A stretch of 64,000 nucleotides of DNA from Macrosteles quadrilineatus (taxonomy: Eukaryota; Arthropoda; Insecta; Hemiptera; Cicadellidae): positions 98,678,856 through 98,742,855 of the forward strand of contig NW_026542597.1 in assembly GCF_028750875.1 (NCBI RefSeq). Direction: 5' to 3'. Each line of letters opens with the position of its first letter. The stretch's first letter is position 1. Positions 1-11,491 of the stretch are shown one piece after another. Made by a program: the position numbers and the translations under genes. Below the pieces are notes generated by a model. That model did no database searches, was not told where the DNA came from, and saw nothing but the letters and a program-made list of their open reading frames with translations.

Positions 1-1000
1 ACATTAACCTAACTGTCACAAAGGGTCCCCACACTCCGGACTGCTTGTCTTGACTACTTCCATCACCACTTCCTATGTCATGGACATGTTTCCCTCCCTT
101 CCTATGGCATTTTATTATTGCAGGTACATTAACCTAACTGTCACAAAGGGTCCCCACACTCCGGACTGCTCGCCTTGACTACTTCCTTCACCACATCCTA
201 CGTCATGGACCTGTTTCCCTCCCTTCCTTTAGAATTTTTTTTATTGCAGATCTATTAATCTAACTGTCACAATGGGTCCCCACACTCCGGACTAATCGCC
301 TTGACTACATCCTTCACCACTTCCTACGTCGTGGACATGTTTACCTCCCTTCCTATGGCATTTTAGTATTGCAGGTACATTAACCTAACTGTCACAAAGG
401 GTCTGTATACTCCGGACTGCTCGCCTTGACTACTTCCTTCATCACTTCCTACGTCGTGGACCTGTTTCCCTGCCTTCCTTTAGCATTTTATTATGCAGAT
501 ACATTAATCTAACTGTCACAAAGGGTTCCCACACTCCGGACTGCTCGCCTTGACTACTTCCTTCACCACTTCCTACGTCGTAGACCTGTTTCTCTCCCTT
601 CCCATAGCATTCTTAGAATTGCAGATACATTATTCTAACTGCCACAAAGGGTTCCCACGCTCCGGAATGGTCGCCTCGACTACTTCCTTCACCACTTCCT
701 ACGTCGTGAACCTGTTTCTCTCCCTTCCCATTGCGTTTTTAGAATTGTAGATACATTACTATAATTGTCACAAAGGCTTTCCACACTCCGGAGCGCTCGC
801 CTTGACTACTTCCTTCACTACTTCCTACATCGTAGACCTGTTTCCCTCTTTTTCCATAGCATTTAAGTATTACAGATATATTAATTTAACAGTCACAAAG
901 GATTTCCACACTCCGCACTGCTCACCTTTCCGCTTCCTTTACCACTTTCTACGTCGTGGACCTGTTCCCCCCCCCTTCGCATAGCATTTTAGTATTACTA
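1..1000. repeat. Tandem satellite, ~125-bp unit, 8 copies, truncated by window edge
   Basis: Unit starts fall at about 1, 126, 251, 377, 501, 627, 753 and 878, so the period is 124-126 bp. Each unit holds a TAACCTAACTGTCACAAAGG-like head, CACACTCCGGACTGCTCGCC, CTTCACCACTTCCTACGTCGTGGAC and a TTTTATTATTGCAG-like tail (quoted in pieces). Units become more divergent from left to right and the array dissolves into AT-rich DNA near 1000, as expected at an array edge. Small open frames inside (550-750) merely translate the repeat. The array probably continues left of the window. Confidence 0.95.
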
Positions 1001-1480
1001 ACATCTTTGAATATTTAATATTCAATGCCAACATTAAATTGAATAATGTTAAAAGCTGCTTTGTTCTAAATATATACATATATATTTTTAATTTAAAGGT
1101 GAATTTTAATACTGAACATAAACGGTATATAACTGCCGATTAATATTGTGAAGTTCAATTTATTATTCAGAAAGTTGTGAAATTTAATTAACTTAAACAA
1201 CATTATTCTAAAACCTGTGAAATTATAATGATATATATTCATAGACGCCAAACTGTTTACTCCATGAATGAAATAGCTTAGAGTAAAAGTCGTTCTCTCT
1301 GTCTTAAGTAGACAACAAAATTGTTGGTCGCAAAACGTAAACAAATAAGAAGAATAAGAAGGTAGCTCCTAATGTTATTCTTATGGGACAAATTTAAAAA
1401 TGTTTTTAAGGTTTTTATAATTACTACTGAACGGAATCGTCTAGAATTTTAATGAGGTCTTCCCACTGGTGTCATAATTA
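1001..1480. other. AT-rich spacer, nothing recognised
   Basis: No coding signal, repeat or RNA gene is visible between the satellite and the degenerate repeat that follows. Confidence 0.6.
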
Positions 1481-1483
1481 TTT

Positions 1484-1625
1484 GTGCAAAATTTGAACGC
1501 TATAAGTGCAACGGTTCTTGAGTTTTTGGTGCGAACACACAGACACACTCACAGACAAGCGGACAACTTTTCTCCGACTCCGCTATACACGATACATAGA
1601 TTCGTTCACTTCGTTCACTCATCTA
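1484..1625 (+). mobile_element. Degenerate transposon-like dispersed repeat
   Basis: The string of short phrases (CAAAATTTGAACGCTATAAG, ACGGTTCTTGAGTTTTTGG, ACACAGACACACTCACAGAC, TTCGTTCACTTCGTTCACTC) has the character of common invertebrate dispersed-repeat tails. The last phrase resembles the GAACGAACTTC/GCTACGCTCACTC repeats inside the two Helitrons of this window. Family and ends cannot be set. Confidence 0.35.
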
Positions 1626-2508
1626 TTATTATTATAATAGCCTTTGTGATTTATTCTTACTGTACTGAAATGTTCATATATTTTTTAAGATTCGACATTA
1701 AATCTAGGAATACTTTAGTTATTATTTCTGTGTTATTATGTTAAGTCCCAAAAGCCCTTCAAGGTGGCAAGGTGGTAGTTTTGAACCGAAATTATCGCAA
1801 CCCAATTCACGATGTTAATATTTGTCTCATCAGATCATCTAGTTGCTCATCAATCTAAACGATAAGTCTAAACAATCAATTAAACGTAGAAGTGTTCAAT
1901 CACAATAGATGAACCTGACCTGTATTACAACGTGTAATGTATTACAATAGTGAGAGCGCATACTTGTAATCATGACCTTTCTCACAACATTGAAAGTTCA
2001 CGTCTTCCGGCACCTGCCGTAGCGCCATGTGATTGGTCACGTGGCCGATCAGCTGACCAGCTAAATATTGACTTCCGGTTGTTCATAATCACTTCTACGA
2101 GGAAAGATTATTGCTTTTATAGGGATCAAGAAAATCGCAGTGAGTTAAGCGTCGTTTAAAATCCCATCGTTATTCATATGTTCACCTTGGATTTTAAACT
2201 AAGTTTGATAAGTAAGTTTAGCGTTTATATTTTCTTGTTAAAGTTAATTATAAAACGTATTGAAAACCACGATCTTTTACTAAACCCTGAAAGGTAGTCA
2301 TCACTTTGTTTCTTGGAAAATATCAGCATTAATCTGTAACACAAAAAACAATTAACTTCAAACGTAGAATTGTATTAACGTGGTGTCCTTTATTATTTGT
2401 TTCATAAATACGAAAATAGTTAGAGAGGTGAAATGTCTCTGAATTTGACGCCAACCTCTGGGAAAAGCCATAGAATTTGAAAAAATGGAATTTGCACAAA
2501 TTATAAAT
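1626..2508. other. Non-coding, nothing recognised
   Basis: AT-rich DNA with a small GC pocket near 2005-2070 that includes GATCAGCTGACCAGC. No gene or repeat family could be supported. Confidence 0.5.
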
Positions 2509-2603
2509 ATGTCGGCCTTAGTCACTAACAATACTACAAGACCACGCCGCTCATCCTACACTCATCTCCATTCATACATGGCTTAAAATACCTACTTTGT
2601 ATG
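2509..2603 (+). mobile_element. Truncated 3' piece of a SINE-like repeat (family B)
   Basis: From GTCGGCCTTAGTCACTAACA through CTCATCCTACACTCATC to TTAAAATACCTACTTTGTATG it matches the 3' part of the repeats at 40820-41113 (minus) and 46352-46690 (plus). The ending CCTACTTTGTATG is shared with the 40820 copy, so these two belong to one subfamily. The 5' part is absent. Confidence 0.75.
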
Positions 2604-4840
2604 TTCGTCATTGCAATGAAAAGTAATAATGAATGCAATAGTATCCTGATATCCTCCAAAAGAATTAGAAGAAAAACACTCTCCCTCTGATGGAGTAAAT
2701 AATATGATTTTTTTACCACAACACGTAGTAACCATACATGAAAATAACACGTCAACTTATTATCAGCATCACGTTACGCTGCAGACAGCAGAAAATGGAC
2801 CAATGTCAGTCAACTTTCGATATCTCATTGTAAACTTGGCGGCCTTATCTCAGCTCTTCAGTTGATAAATATGTTTACCCACTCTATAGCTATCTCCTAT
2901 GTTAATGATCACGTAAATATCCCACGTGCATGTAGAATACAATCTACAATATGTGTCGTGTCCGCGAGAACCAAATACATGCATTAAATGCATCGGAATA
3001 TTCATAAAGGTTGGAATTGGCAGAGGCCTCGTGGACTATTAATAAACAAATGCTTTTGGCTCTGTATCACTAATGGAAACACGAACTTGGAGAAGGTCAG
3101 GTGCAAAGTTAAAAATTCAGCGATGTGCTCTGAAAAAGTATAATCAGTATTTGGCTGGGATTCAACTTCAAATTGAGCTGAAACGGGCAGCGGCGCACAC
3201 AGATAGAGGTACAATTTTAGTAGCCATTCAGTTTGTAGTTACTGTAGTTAACTTTCTGTGAAAACAAATCTAGGTAACGTTTTTGTGGCATGAAAATACT
3301 TCAAAATTAAAGGGGCTAAATATATTTGATTTTGAAAATCTGTTTTGCAACACCAACGTCGAGTAATTTATAACAGTGAGATTTTTCTTGAGTAACTACA
3401 TAGCAAACCCTGCCTTTGCCTTTCAAAACAATGCACAAAACAATATCTAAACCCCAAATAGATTTAGAAGACTGTTATCACAGTGGCAATAATAATGTTA
3501 CTGAAACGAGTGTAACGTTCATGAAATGTAAAACAAAAAGTGAATTCATATTTATGGAAATATGCTAAAAGAGCAACAAACTGGAACGCTTAACGTTCAT
3601 CGCGACAAAACTGGGTCGTATCGATCTATTGTTCCGGCGCGAGTAACCGATAAATCGACCTACTTCTGTAATCGATTACGAATATCGCATCCTCCGATGT
3701 ATCGACCGTATTGTTCCGAGTTACACAGTTAGCATCGTGCGAGCGACACATTTACATACCGATTCCTCGGCCTACTTCCGTAATCGATTATAAATATCTC
3801 GCCCTCTTTGCTCGCTTCCCACCGTCCGATGAGAAAACTACGTCACGGGTAAAAGATAACAGTGTGCCAGGCTGTAACAGTTCTATGGAGCCAAGAGATG
3901 GAATAATGCAAGAACAGATACAAGTTATCACTGAAACCTGAGATATGGGAAGGAAGCAATAATAATAATTGGCAAACGAATACTCATATTGGTATTGGAT
4001 CTTGTCGTTGCAATCGCCGGTAGAAATTGTAAGACCAAATGTATGAAATTACTAAATAAGTATCTTTGACTATTGATAAAGATAGACATACGAATCCTTT
4101 TGTAACTAAAATTATTCATAATTTTCATGGCATACATTATCACTTTGGCATGCTATTTTCACCATAGGATGTACAAAGTCTATTAAATACCTATTCTAAA
4201 GTTGGCTTTCCAAATCCATAATTCAAGGTGATAATGAGTAGGTTTCGTGTAAGCTTATCCAGACATTATATTTAATTGATTTTGCCACATTGTACTGTCT
4301 ACGTATCGCATGTCTGCCCGTCGTTGAATGGAGCCTTGCATGACCTCAAACATAACATTTGCATGCTGTTGATAAATCGATGCGATGCAGATATGAAATT
4401 TGCAATTTGCACAGACTGGAGTAATAAATGCACTGCATTTAATTTAAACTTTTTGAATCAATATGTGAACAAAAAGTGTGTATTTTATGAATACATTTGC
4501 ACCTCTAGATAGCGTCGCAATTGTGACTCGCCGAGTAAACATTAACTGACTCATGTATCGGTTTTGACAATGAATTCGTACTAGTCGTACAGAAATGACA
4601 GCTTTTCACAGAAAGTATGCGCGTTTGTTTAAACAGGTGAATGCTCTTGACAACTAGCTTCGAATATTCCCAAAACAGGCAATGGATTATGTCATACAGC
4701 ATATACAGTACATATATCTTGCATTCATACATATATATCTTGTAGATTTACAAAAAATGATAAACATTAGTGGACCTCCTGGAGTCATTCATAAAAATAG
4801 CGTTCGATATTGCATAAAAAGTTAACATGAAAAATATACA
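2604..4840. other. Non-coding; includes a small diverged tandem duplication at 3617-3830
   Basis: Most of this stretch is featureless. Between 3617 and 3830 two related blocks can be aligned: ATTGTTCCG occurs at 3628 and 3710, and CCTACTTCTGTAATCGATTA at 3659 matches CCTACTTCCGTAATCGATTA at 3771. The second block carries about 30 extra bases. The repeated ATCGATTA and TATCGAT words resemble sites for homeodomain or DREF-type factors, which is only suggestive. Confidence 0.5.
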
Positions 4841-4844
4841 ACAA

Positions 4845-4990
4845 ACTAGGTAAACCTGATATTTGTATGATCCAGACTGATTTGTCGGTAGCATAAACGA
4901 GAAACAAAAGTGGACCCAAAATGGAACCTTGGGTGACGCCTATGGTGTTACGCAGACAATCTACTTTTTGATCCCCAGCCTTGAGACGGC
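4845..4990 (-). pseudogene. Non-LTR retrotransposon reverse-transcriptase fragment
   Basis: On the minus strand an open stretch reads LKAGDQKVDCLRN, then TIGVTQGSILGPLLFLVY. The run GVTQGSILGPLLF is the hallmark block of non-LTR (LINE) reverse transcriptases, usually GVPQGSxLGPLLF, between the template-grip region and the catalytic YxDD box. The expected (Y/F)INDL segment after it has decayed (ATDKSVW) and no YADD box follows, so this is a short dead relic. Jockey, CR1 and R1 types all share this block, so the clade is open. Confidence 0.8.
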
Positions 4991-5876
4991 TGTGTCACGG
5001 ATCACGGGTTGGTGACGTTTATACATCGTGGGATTAAACGGCACAAAAAACGTTTTAAATCTCCTAAAGCTTGTTTTTGGCCGGTCTTATCCCGTGAGAA
5101 GTTTACGACAAATTCACAGAGGAAATGTTATAGGCCTGGTATTCATACCATATACATGGCATGAATTTGAAGATGTAAATTAATCTCGAAATGTTTTTAA
5201 ATCAATTAGGAAGTAGGCCTAACATATAGTTTAACTCTTAGAAAATTTAAAATAACTTATCATTGTCTACTTCATCAGAAAACTAAAAATATCTTTAGAG
5301 CAATGTACAAACAACTATTATTCACTTTTGATTTGTATTCAGAATAATTTCAGATTGAGACATTTCACTGGATTCAACTACATAATGAAACGGGACCAGC
5401 TGGTAATCAGCAATCGTGATAATCGCCAATCATTACGCAGATCTGCTGGCTTTTTGCATTAAACCACTTTCTAGCAGTGAAACCAAACTGTGCTGCGTGT
5501 CACAAGCTTCTTGCCTATGAAAGACATTCCGGCGGGGAAAGCTGGTTAATGGCGGCAACGGTAACCTACCATTTACCCATTACACCTTAAATGGCACAAC
5601 AAGCCTAGGCTTCATGTAGGGCGGTTTGTTGTCATGACATCATGAGTGTGTGAAAGAGTTATGGGGGGTTGTAAGCCTCTTTTATACAGCATTACTTTTG
5701 ACTCTTATTATAGTATTGTGGCAAGAAGGAAGAATGTGGAGTTTCAAAAATACAATTTATCCGTACATGTCTGTCACTAAGTAAACATAAACAAAATTTC
5801 GTGTATTGACCTAGTATCAATGCAAGTTATACAGAAAACCTTACATTTTCTAAAACTCCCGTGTATCTAATAATAA
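4991..5876. other. Non-coding, nothing recognised
   Basis: AT-rich sequence containing one TAGGCCTA (5214-5221). No gene or repeat could be supported. Confidence 0.5.
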
Positions 5877-6165
5877 CTGGCTGGGTAGCTGAGTGGTTAT
5901 AATGCTCACCTGGTAATCAAAAGGTCGCCGGTTCGATCCTAAGAAAAGTCAGTAGCTTTTTGATGGTTCGAAACTGGACCCAGCTGTTCCTGATCATTGG
6001 GCTTTAAATAAATGATCCTGACTAATGAAACTGCTGATCTTAGTCAGTAACAAAGCTACACAGGTCATCACACACCATTCTACACTCATCCTTCACTCAT
6101 ATTTGGGTTAAAATACGCACCTAGGTGGCGTCCCCATCTCAATGATTGATAATTGATTGATAATA
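5877..6165 (+). mobile_element. Full-length tRNA-derived SINE (family A)
   Basis: The head is tRNA-like: GGGTAGCTGAGTGGTTATAATG serves as a box A region (quoted approximately) and GGTTCGATCC is a canonical RNA polymerase III box B. It is not a tRNA gene, because there is no matching acceptor stem and the transcript would run on. The body carries GGACCCAGCTGTTCCTGATC and CTGATCTTAGTCAGTAAC. The 3' part carries CTACACTCATCCTTCACTC, TTTGGGTTAAAATACGCACC and GTGGCGTCCCCATCT, ending in ATTGATTGATAAT repeats. Partial copies of this SINE occur at seven or more other places in the window. The 3' half probably comes from a partner LINE. Confidence 0.88.
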
Positions 6166-9100
6166 TTCTATCTCCAATATTGCAAAGTTATAAAAAGTAG
6201 GAAAAGCCATTATAAACAATACAACAGTTAAACAAATAATGAATGCAAAATTCGTATTCATGAGATGAAGTAATATAAGACTGATGGTAATGCTAGAGTC
6301 GCTCACGCCATTAAATCAACATAAGAAATTCATCGCCTTCTATCAAGTTGTGCAGCCAATGGTGTGGTCCAGGAATATTCCTTAAATACAATACTGTTGT
6401 TTGAGCACAGAATTATTGTAGTGTTGTAGGTAGATTTAAATCGCTAAATATAGTTATCGGGTTGGTGTACATAGTTTATTATTCAATTACTCACTCAGTA
6501 ACTCAAAAGTGTCGACACGTACCTGCAACAATATAATACACTGTGTTAACCCAATTTGTTAAATCGAAAATAGTACTAACATATAACTAACAAATTACCT
6601 GTATTTTTTAATAAAAAGTATACACTATTGAAAAGTATCAGTATAGTAAATATATAAGTGAATAGTTTCGTAAGAGCTTTGTCATAAACCCTAAGATTGC
6701 GTTTAAGTGTTATATTATGTCGATATTTATCAAAACTGACGTTTCCAGCTACACAATTGTGTTTTACGAAAATTAGATTTCAAGCCGCAGAAAAGCACTT
6801 ACGTCACGATCTATAAACTCTTCTATATTTTACATTGTGTTGTTTGGAAGAATCCTTAAACTTAGTACTCTTTTAGTAACCAGTATTTATTATCCACGGC
6901 TGCAAATGCACATGAGTGATTAAAAAATGTAAGATTGTATAACGAGTTTACTGTGCCGATAAACAATACTAATTCGACAATGGTTTGTTAAAAGCGTGCA
7001 AACCCATTAAAGAGAAACGCCTTTTTTACGTTGACACGAAACCACATGTAACAGAAAGTCAACTAATCGTTTTTCCTTGCTCTGCATTTCAGGCTGAGAA
7101 ACCATCACTATTACTTTCATCGTTGGATCATCAATTGTCCACTAAAACACTGCACCTTCGTTAAGTTGTAAGACTGAGCCTTCTTTATACACAGTGGCAT
7201 GGATAAACCATACTACCTTAGGGATGGTACTGCAGTGTAGTACAACCAGAGATATAACATTAGATACAACGATACAACCAAAGTCTACTTCTCTGTAACA
7301 TAAAACACGAAACCAACAAAGCGCAGTCGCAGTGTCGCGGTCTTGTTTTACGCAAGTTTGTGCCACCAGGTGCGCTAGTGTCGAGTTGCCGCCAAATAAG
7401 GTTCCTGGTTGCGTCAATAAGGTCGGGTGTCGCTACCACAACCAACAACCAACATCACGCCCTGGTCCAGCTCGGAATGTGGTCTTGCCGTGTACGCGTC
7501 TAGTCTTGGCACACTTTGGTTACGCATGGTTGAGATTTTAAATTTTTTAAATATTTTTGATGAGGTGCCATGTTGACGCTAACCACAGAGGAAGCGGATC
7601 AGAAAATGGTCTACTCCCAGAGCAAAAAAAGGTCAACATTTTCTGACAGGAAAATAGAGGAAGGTGCAGAAAGAAACATAAACTCGGGCGACCGATCGAT
7701 TTATTTTCTTTATTTCTTTATTTTCTTTGCCTGACCTAACGTTAAATCGGGCAATCACTGCTTTACATGTATAGTATTTAGTCAAATACAAGAGGAAGTT
7801 GTCGAATTCGAGCACGCCACTCATCAAAATTCGAACCATCAACGTTTTTATCCCTCGATAAAAAAACTCATCTCTTAAATCTCGTAAACAGACTATATAC
7901 AAGAATATTTTCTCATTCCGATTTCCTCACATTGTCAAGTTTATAGTCCTAAATCTCCCAACTTGTCGACTTGGGATCACAACATTCACAACTCGTTTGC
8001 TAACTTCAGTCGATTCCTTCGCACTCAAGAGACCTTCTGTTCAAAATTGCATGTCATCAGTCTCTTTATATAAAAAAAAACATGGGAAATTTGAAAAATT
8101 ATTAATAGTAAATTTATTGTATTATAGGTCGAGTTATTAGAGAGATGCAATGTTAACTGCAGACCTGAGTGCAAATTACTAAAAGTGTCATATTGTAGTA
8201 ATTGCTTTGAAATTGAATCCAACACAACTCTGTACGACTGTGGGTGTATAGTAATTGAAATTCTTTGGTGGGTTGACAATACGGTTTGGTTTTGAGACAA
8301 GCATACAGTACCAGAAATGGTCATATTTTCTAATTATCTTATAAAGTTTGAAAACTTACGGGCGTTAATAAAGTTTGACATTATCTCATAAAATTTAGAA
8401 ATAATATTATAAGCCACGAGAAATTAACAAGATTAAACATTCGACAATTTGAACCTAATTAATAACTGTAAAAAAATCTTTTTCCATTCTTATTTACACA
8501 CTAAAGACTTTCTGTTCGTCTATATACAGTAACATAATGATAAAAAAAATTCCAGAGAGAAAATAAATAAACAAGATGAAAAGATTTATAGTTGAATAAA
8601 CATTGCAAGCATATGTCCGCGGGAAGCTCTTCCAAACCAATAATTCAAATCGCATTTCCGAATGAAACGCTATGTTGAATCCGAGCGTTTCCCTTACTGT
8701 ATGTACTGCCACTGATGATGTACGTGTAATTAATTGATTACTAGAGTTTAAATGTGAATGATGATAAGGCTGACCACTAGGGATAGCAGGGGTATTTTGT
8801 GTACTGGGGAGTGATATATCCATACATCATATCCATAAAATAAGTCTGCATAATATCTTTGACTATTAATACAACTTTCAATATCTTCAATATTTTTACT
8901 TCAGTATCCAATAGTCAATGATAATATGCAAAAGTACAGATTTTTTTTGGGAGAGTTTTACAATACAGAAAAGTCTCTATTTGTCCAAGAAGCCTGTTTA
9001 ATTTTGAATTTCTTGATAGGAGGAAACTTAGGAGGGGTTTTGAACCATCGGTCACGGCATTAATAACAGAGTTGAATTCCATCGGTGGTAGGAGAGATTT

Positions 9101-9447
9101 GAATCCCAACCTCAACGACAGCTTGCAAAATGCCATGGAACATTTTATCACTTCCAAATATTAAATTAGTTTTTGGAGTTAGTGTAAAGCATACAAGCTA
9201 TATTCGTCTAACAGGCTGTATATCTAACACATTTCTCCAATTATTGTTCACTTTGTGGATTTAAAGGGAGTCATTGTATTCAAAATTCCCTTCTATTTCT
9301 GGAACGTGCCGAGGTATACATTAGTGGCGACAGTCCAACATAGAACAATGGGTATTGTAACTCTACCCCAGGGCTCGGTAATGTAGTTAAGTAGTTAACT
9401 TTAGCCAGGCTTAACTCTCAATATACTTGCAGAATCAATTGGATGGA
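6166..9447. other. Non-coding; one GC-rich pocket at 7320-7530
   Basis: Short open frames here have no recognisable protein similarity and overlap on both strands. The GC pocket at 7320-7530 includes GCCACCAGGTGCGCTAG, one base short of a CTCF consensus. It may be regulatory or the relic of an older element. Confidence 0.45.
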
Positions 9448-9505
9448 CCGAGTGGTCAGTGCTCGCCTTCAATCTGAAGGTCGCTGGTTCGATTCAAGCA
9501 AAATC
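9448..9505 (+). mobile_element. tRNA-like SINE head fragment (family A)
   Basis: GGACCGAGTGGTCAGTGCTC (box A-like), a CAATCTGAAGG anticodon-side segment and GCTGGTTCGATTC (box B) align with the head of the 5877-6165 SINE. The body is not recognisable downstream, so it is a truncated or badly decayed copy. Confidence 0.65.
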
Positions 9506-11040
9506 GTTTTTACGATTGGATAGTCGAGGTTATAAAACAGTAGATAACAATCGGGTGGTTTTAGATTGTCCCTATAAAAAATTTAAGTATACCATTTGTG
9601 TTAAGAGACAGGGAAAAAACTGTGCAAATAAATTATAAATAAGCTAAAAAGGTTCAGTAAAAGCAAAAATAAAATTAAAAAGTTTATATTTAAACAGCCA
9701 AAGCTAGGGCCATTTGACACACAACCTATGAAGAGTTGAGAGCAAAGAGTACATTGTAAAATATAAAGACCTTAGAGAGTATGTAGAAGTTCTGTTTAGT
9801 TATGGTATACTAAGCCTATATATTCCACGATTACTTATTTTTTTGCAAAATATTGTAGCATGAAAAATATTTCATTTTACACTGCTCTACAGTACAGAGA
9901 AAATATATTGCAAACCTTCTTATGTATTGTCTATGTAATTTAATTTGGTTAAACATAATAATTAAATATGGTATATTTCATCAAATGGAATATTCAGTAT
10001 CAAGAAGGTAAGTAGCTCCTACGTATACATATAGCGAAGGTTCATTGAGTTGTGCTTCTATGTCTCGAGAAACAGTTTCTGAACTTGTTAACATTATTGA
10101 CATTGTTTCGACAGTGTAGTAGCTCTGAGTGCCGAGCCAATAAGCTTAATTTAACAATGAGTTTACAACCAGATTAATACTAAAAGATGAGTAATATTGA
10201 AATTGTATAATTGATGGCGTCATTTGTGAATGAAAATTTGGCGTAATTATTTTCAAACTGATGGATTACCTTTCTGTCCTGTTACAACGGGGAATCTTGA
10301 AACTTGAATTAAACTGAAAAATGCTACCGAGTTTAAACTTTGGTTTATTAATATTTCATTTCTGTAATAATACTATTTACGAATAATAATACTTTGAGCA
10401 GCAAGAATAATGTATACAATATGTCAACACAGTTTCCTTAAATTCTATTTCCAATGGTACGCAATTCTTTCACAGTAGGTAGATAACTTCCTTTATAATT
10501 CATATGTATGTATTTAAAAAAGTAATTAATACATGTAACATTATTTTGACCACGTAATCAGCAAAAAAGTTAAACAAGGCAACAAGCATAGCAGTCGCAC
10601 AAATAGAAAAACAGTGCTAAGAGTGCAATGTAATATAATATTCAGTCCTCGCCAGTTTGTAGACATAATCAAATCAATCAACTCGCAGGAGCGGCGCCGA
10701 AAAGTGGTTCGTTGGCAAAACGCCAGATATAACAAGGTAGGACGAGAGGAAACTGACGTACCTCGTCTGGTCACAGGCTGGGGGATGAGGAAAAACTTTG
10801 GGGAAAAATATTTAAAGCATATCTGATAAAACGGTATCAATATTGTTTTGGGTTTGTTTCATCCTTTGTACAATAATTACAAAAAGGGGGATTTAAACCA
10901 TGAAAACAATGTTCATAACTAACTAAATAACACACGTAATATAATTCACCAGTATAAACTTTGCGTTTTCAACCTTAAAGAGAATTAAAGCACAAAGGAT
11001 ACATTACTTGGTTGACCGTAATCGATCATTCAGGAACTTT
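9506..11040. other. Non-coding, nothing recognised
   Basis: AT-rich DNA with a small GC-rich pocket near 10680-10790. Overlapping open frames on both strands at 10541-10840 show no recognisable protein. Confidence 0.45.
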
Positions 11041-11044
11041 TCTG

Positions 11045-11480
11045 AACCCATCAGTAAAAATGTCTTCATTAGTCTTTAGGGTTTCTTAAACCCAAGTTTG
11101 GGGAAGAACGCTCCTGGAGGAATAGTTAAAATAAGTCATTGCAATGCAATAACCCCTAAAACATCTTCAAACTGTGGCACTGTACTTTGCTTTCTTCCTG
11201 GAAACAGCTTGAAAGATTACTGTCTACAATACAAATTTACCAAAAGTGAAAAAGAACTTGAATTCAACATATTTTTCAATTCTTCGTTATGATCTGCTAT
11301 ATAATTTGGCTGTCGTGCCTTACGAATCAAGATCCTTACAGGACCATCAGTTGGAATGTCTTCATCGGTCTTTAAAGTTTGACAAAACTTGGCACAGCTG
11401 GTGGCTGGAGGAGCGGCAGCATGACCTTGATAAGGACAGCAACCAGCTGACTCAAGGTCGTCCCAAGGTCACCAGCGTCC
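11045..11480 (+). repeat. Diverged tandem duplication, ~295-bp period
   Basis: CATCAGTAAAAATGTCTTCA, then GTCTTTAGGGTTTCTTAAAC, in the first half (from ~11049) aligns with CATCAGTTGGAATGTCTTCA, then GTCTTTAAAGTTTGACAAAAC, in the second (from ~11345). Each is followed by a CTGGAGGA-type word. Divergence is high, so the event is old. The open frame at 11246-11491 spans the second half but resembles no known protein. Confidence 0.5.
11422..11471. promoter_or_regulatory. Cluster of nuclear-receptor half-sites plus a GATA site
   Basis: TGACCTTGA (11422-11430, reverse of TCAAGGTCA), TCAAGGTCG (11452-11460) and CCAAGGTCA (11463-11471) match the extended monomer site used by FTZ-F1, ERR and related receptors. 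GATAAG overlaps the first (11429-11434). Three such 9-mers in 50 bp is uncommon by chance. It suggests an intronic enhancer, but there is no functional evidence. Confidence 0.4.
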
Positions 11481-11491
11481 GTTTAACTTAG

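Noticed and set aside
550..984. Small repeat-containing protein (TTSFTTSYVVDLFLSLPIA repeated)
   Set aside because: The peptide simply translates the 125-bp satellite; neighbouring units are out of frame or broken.
5877..5945. A tRNA gene
   Set aside because: Box A and box B are present, but there is no pairing acceptor stem and the sequence continues into SINE body and tail found elsewhere in the window.
7360..7380. CTCF site GCCACCAGGTGCGCTAG
   Set aside because: It lacks one base in the core GGTGGCGC; kept only as a remark.
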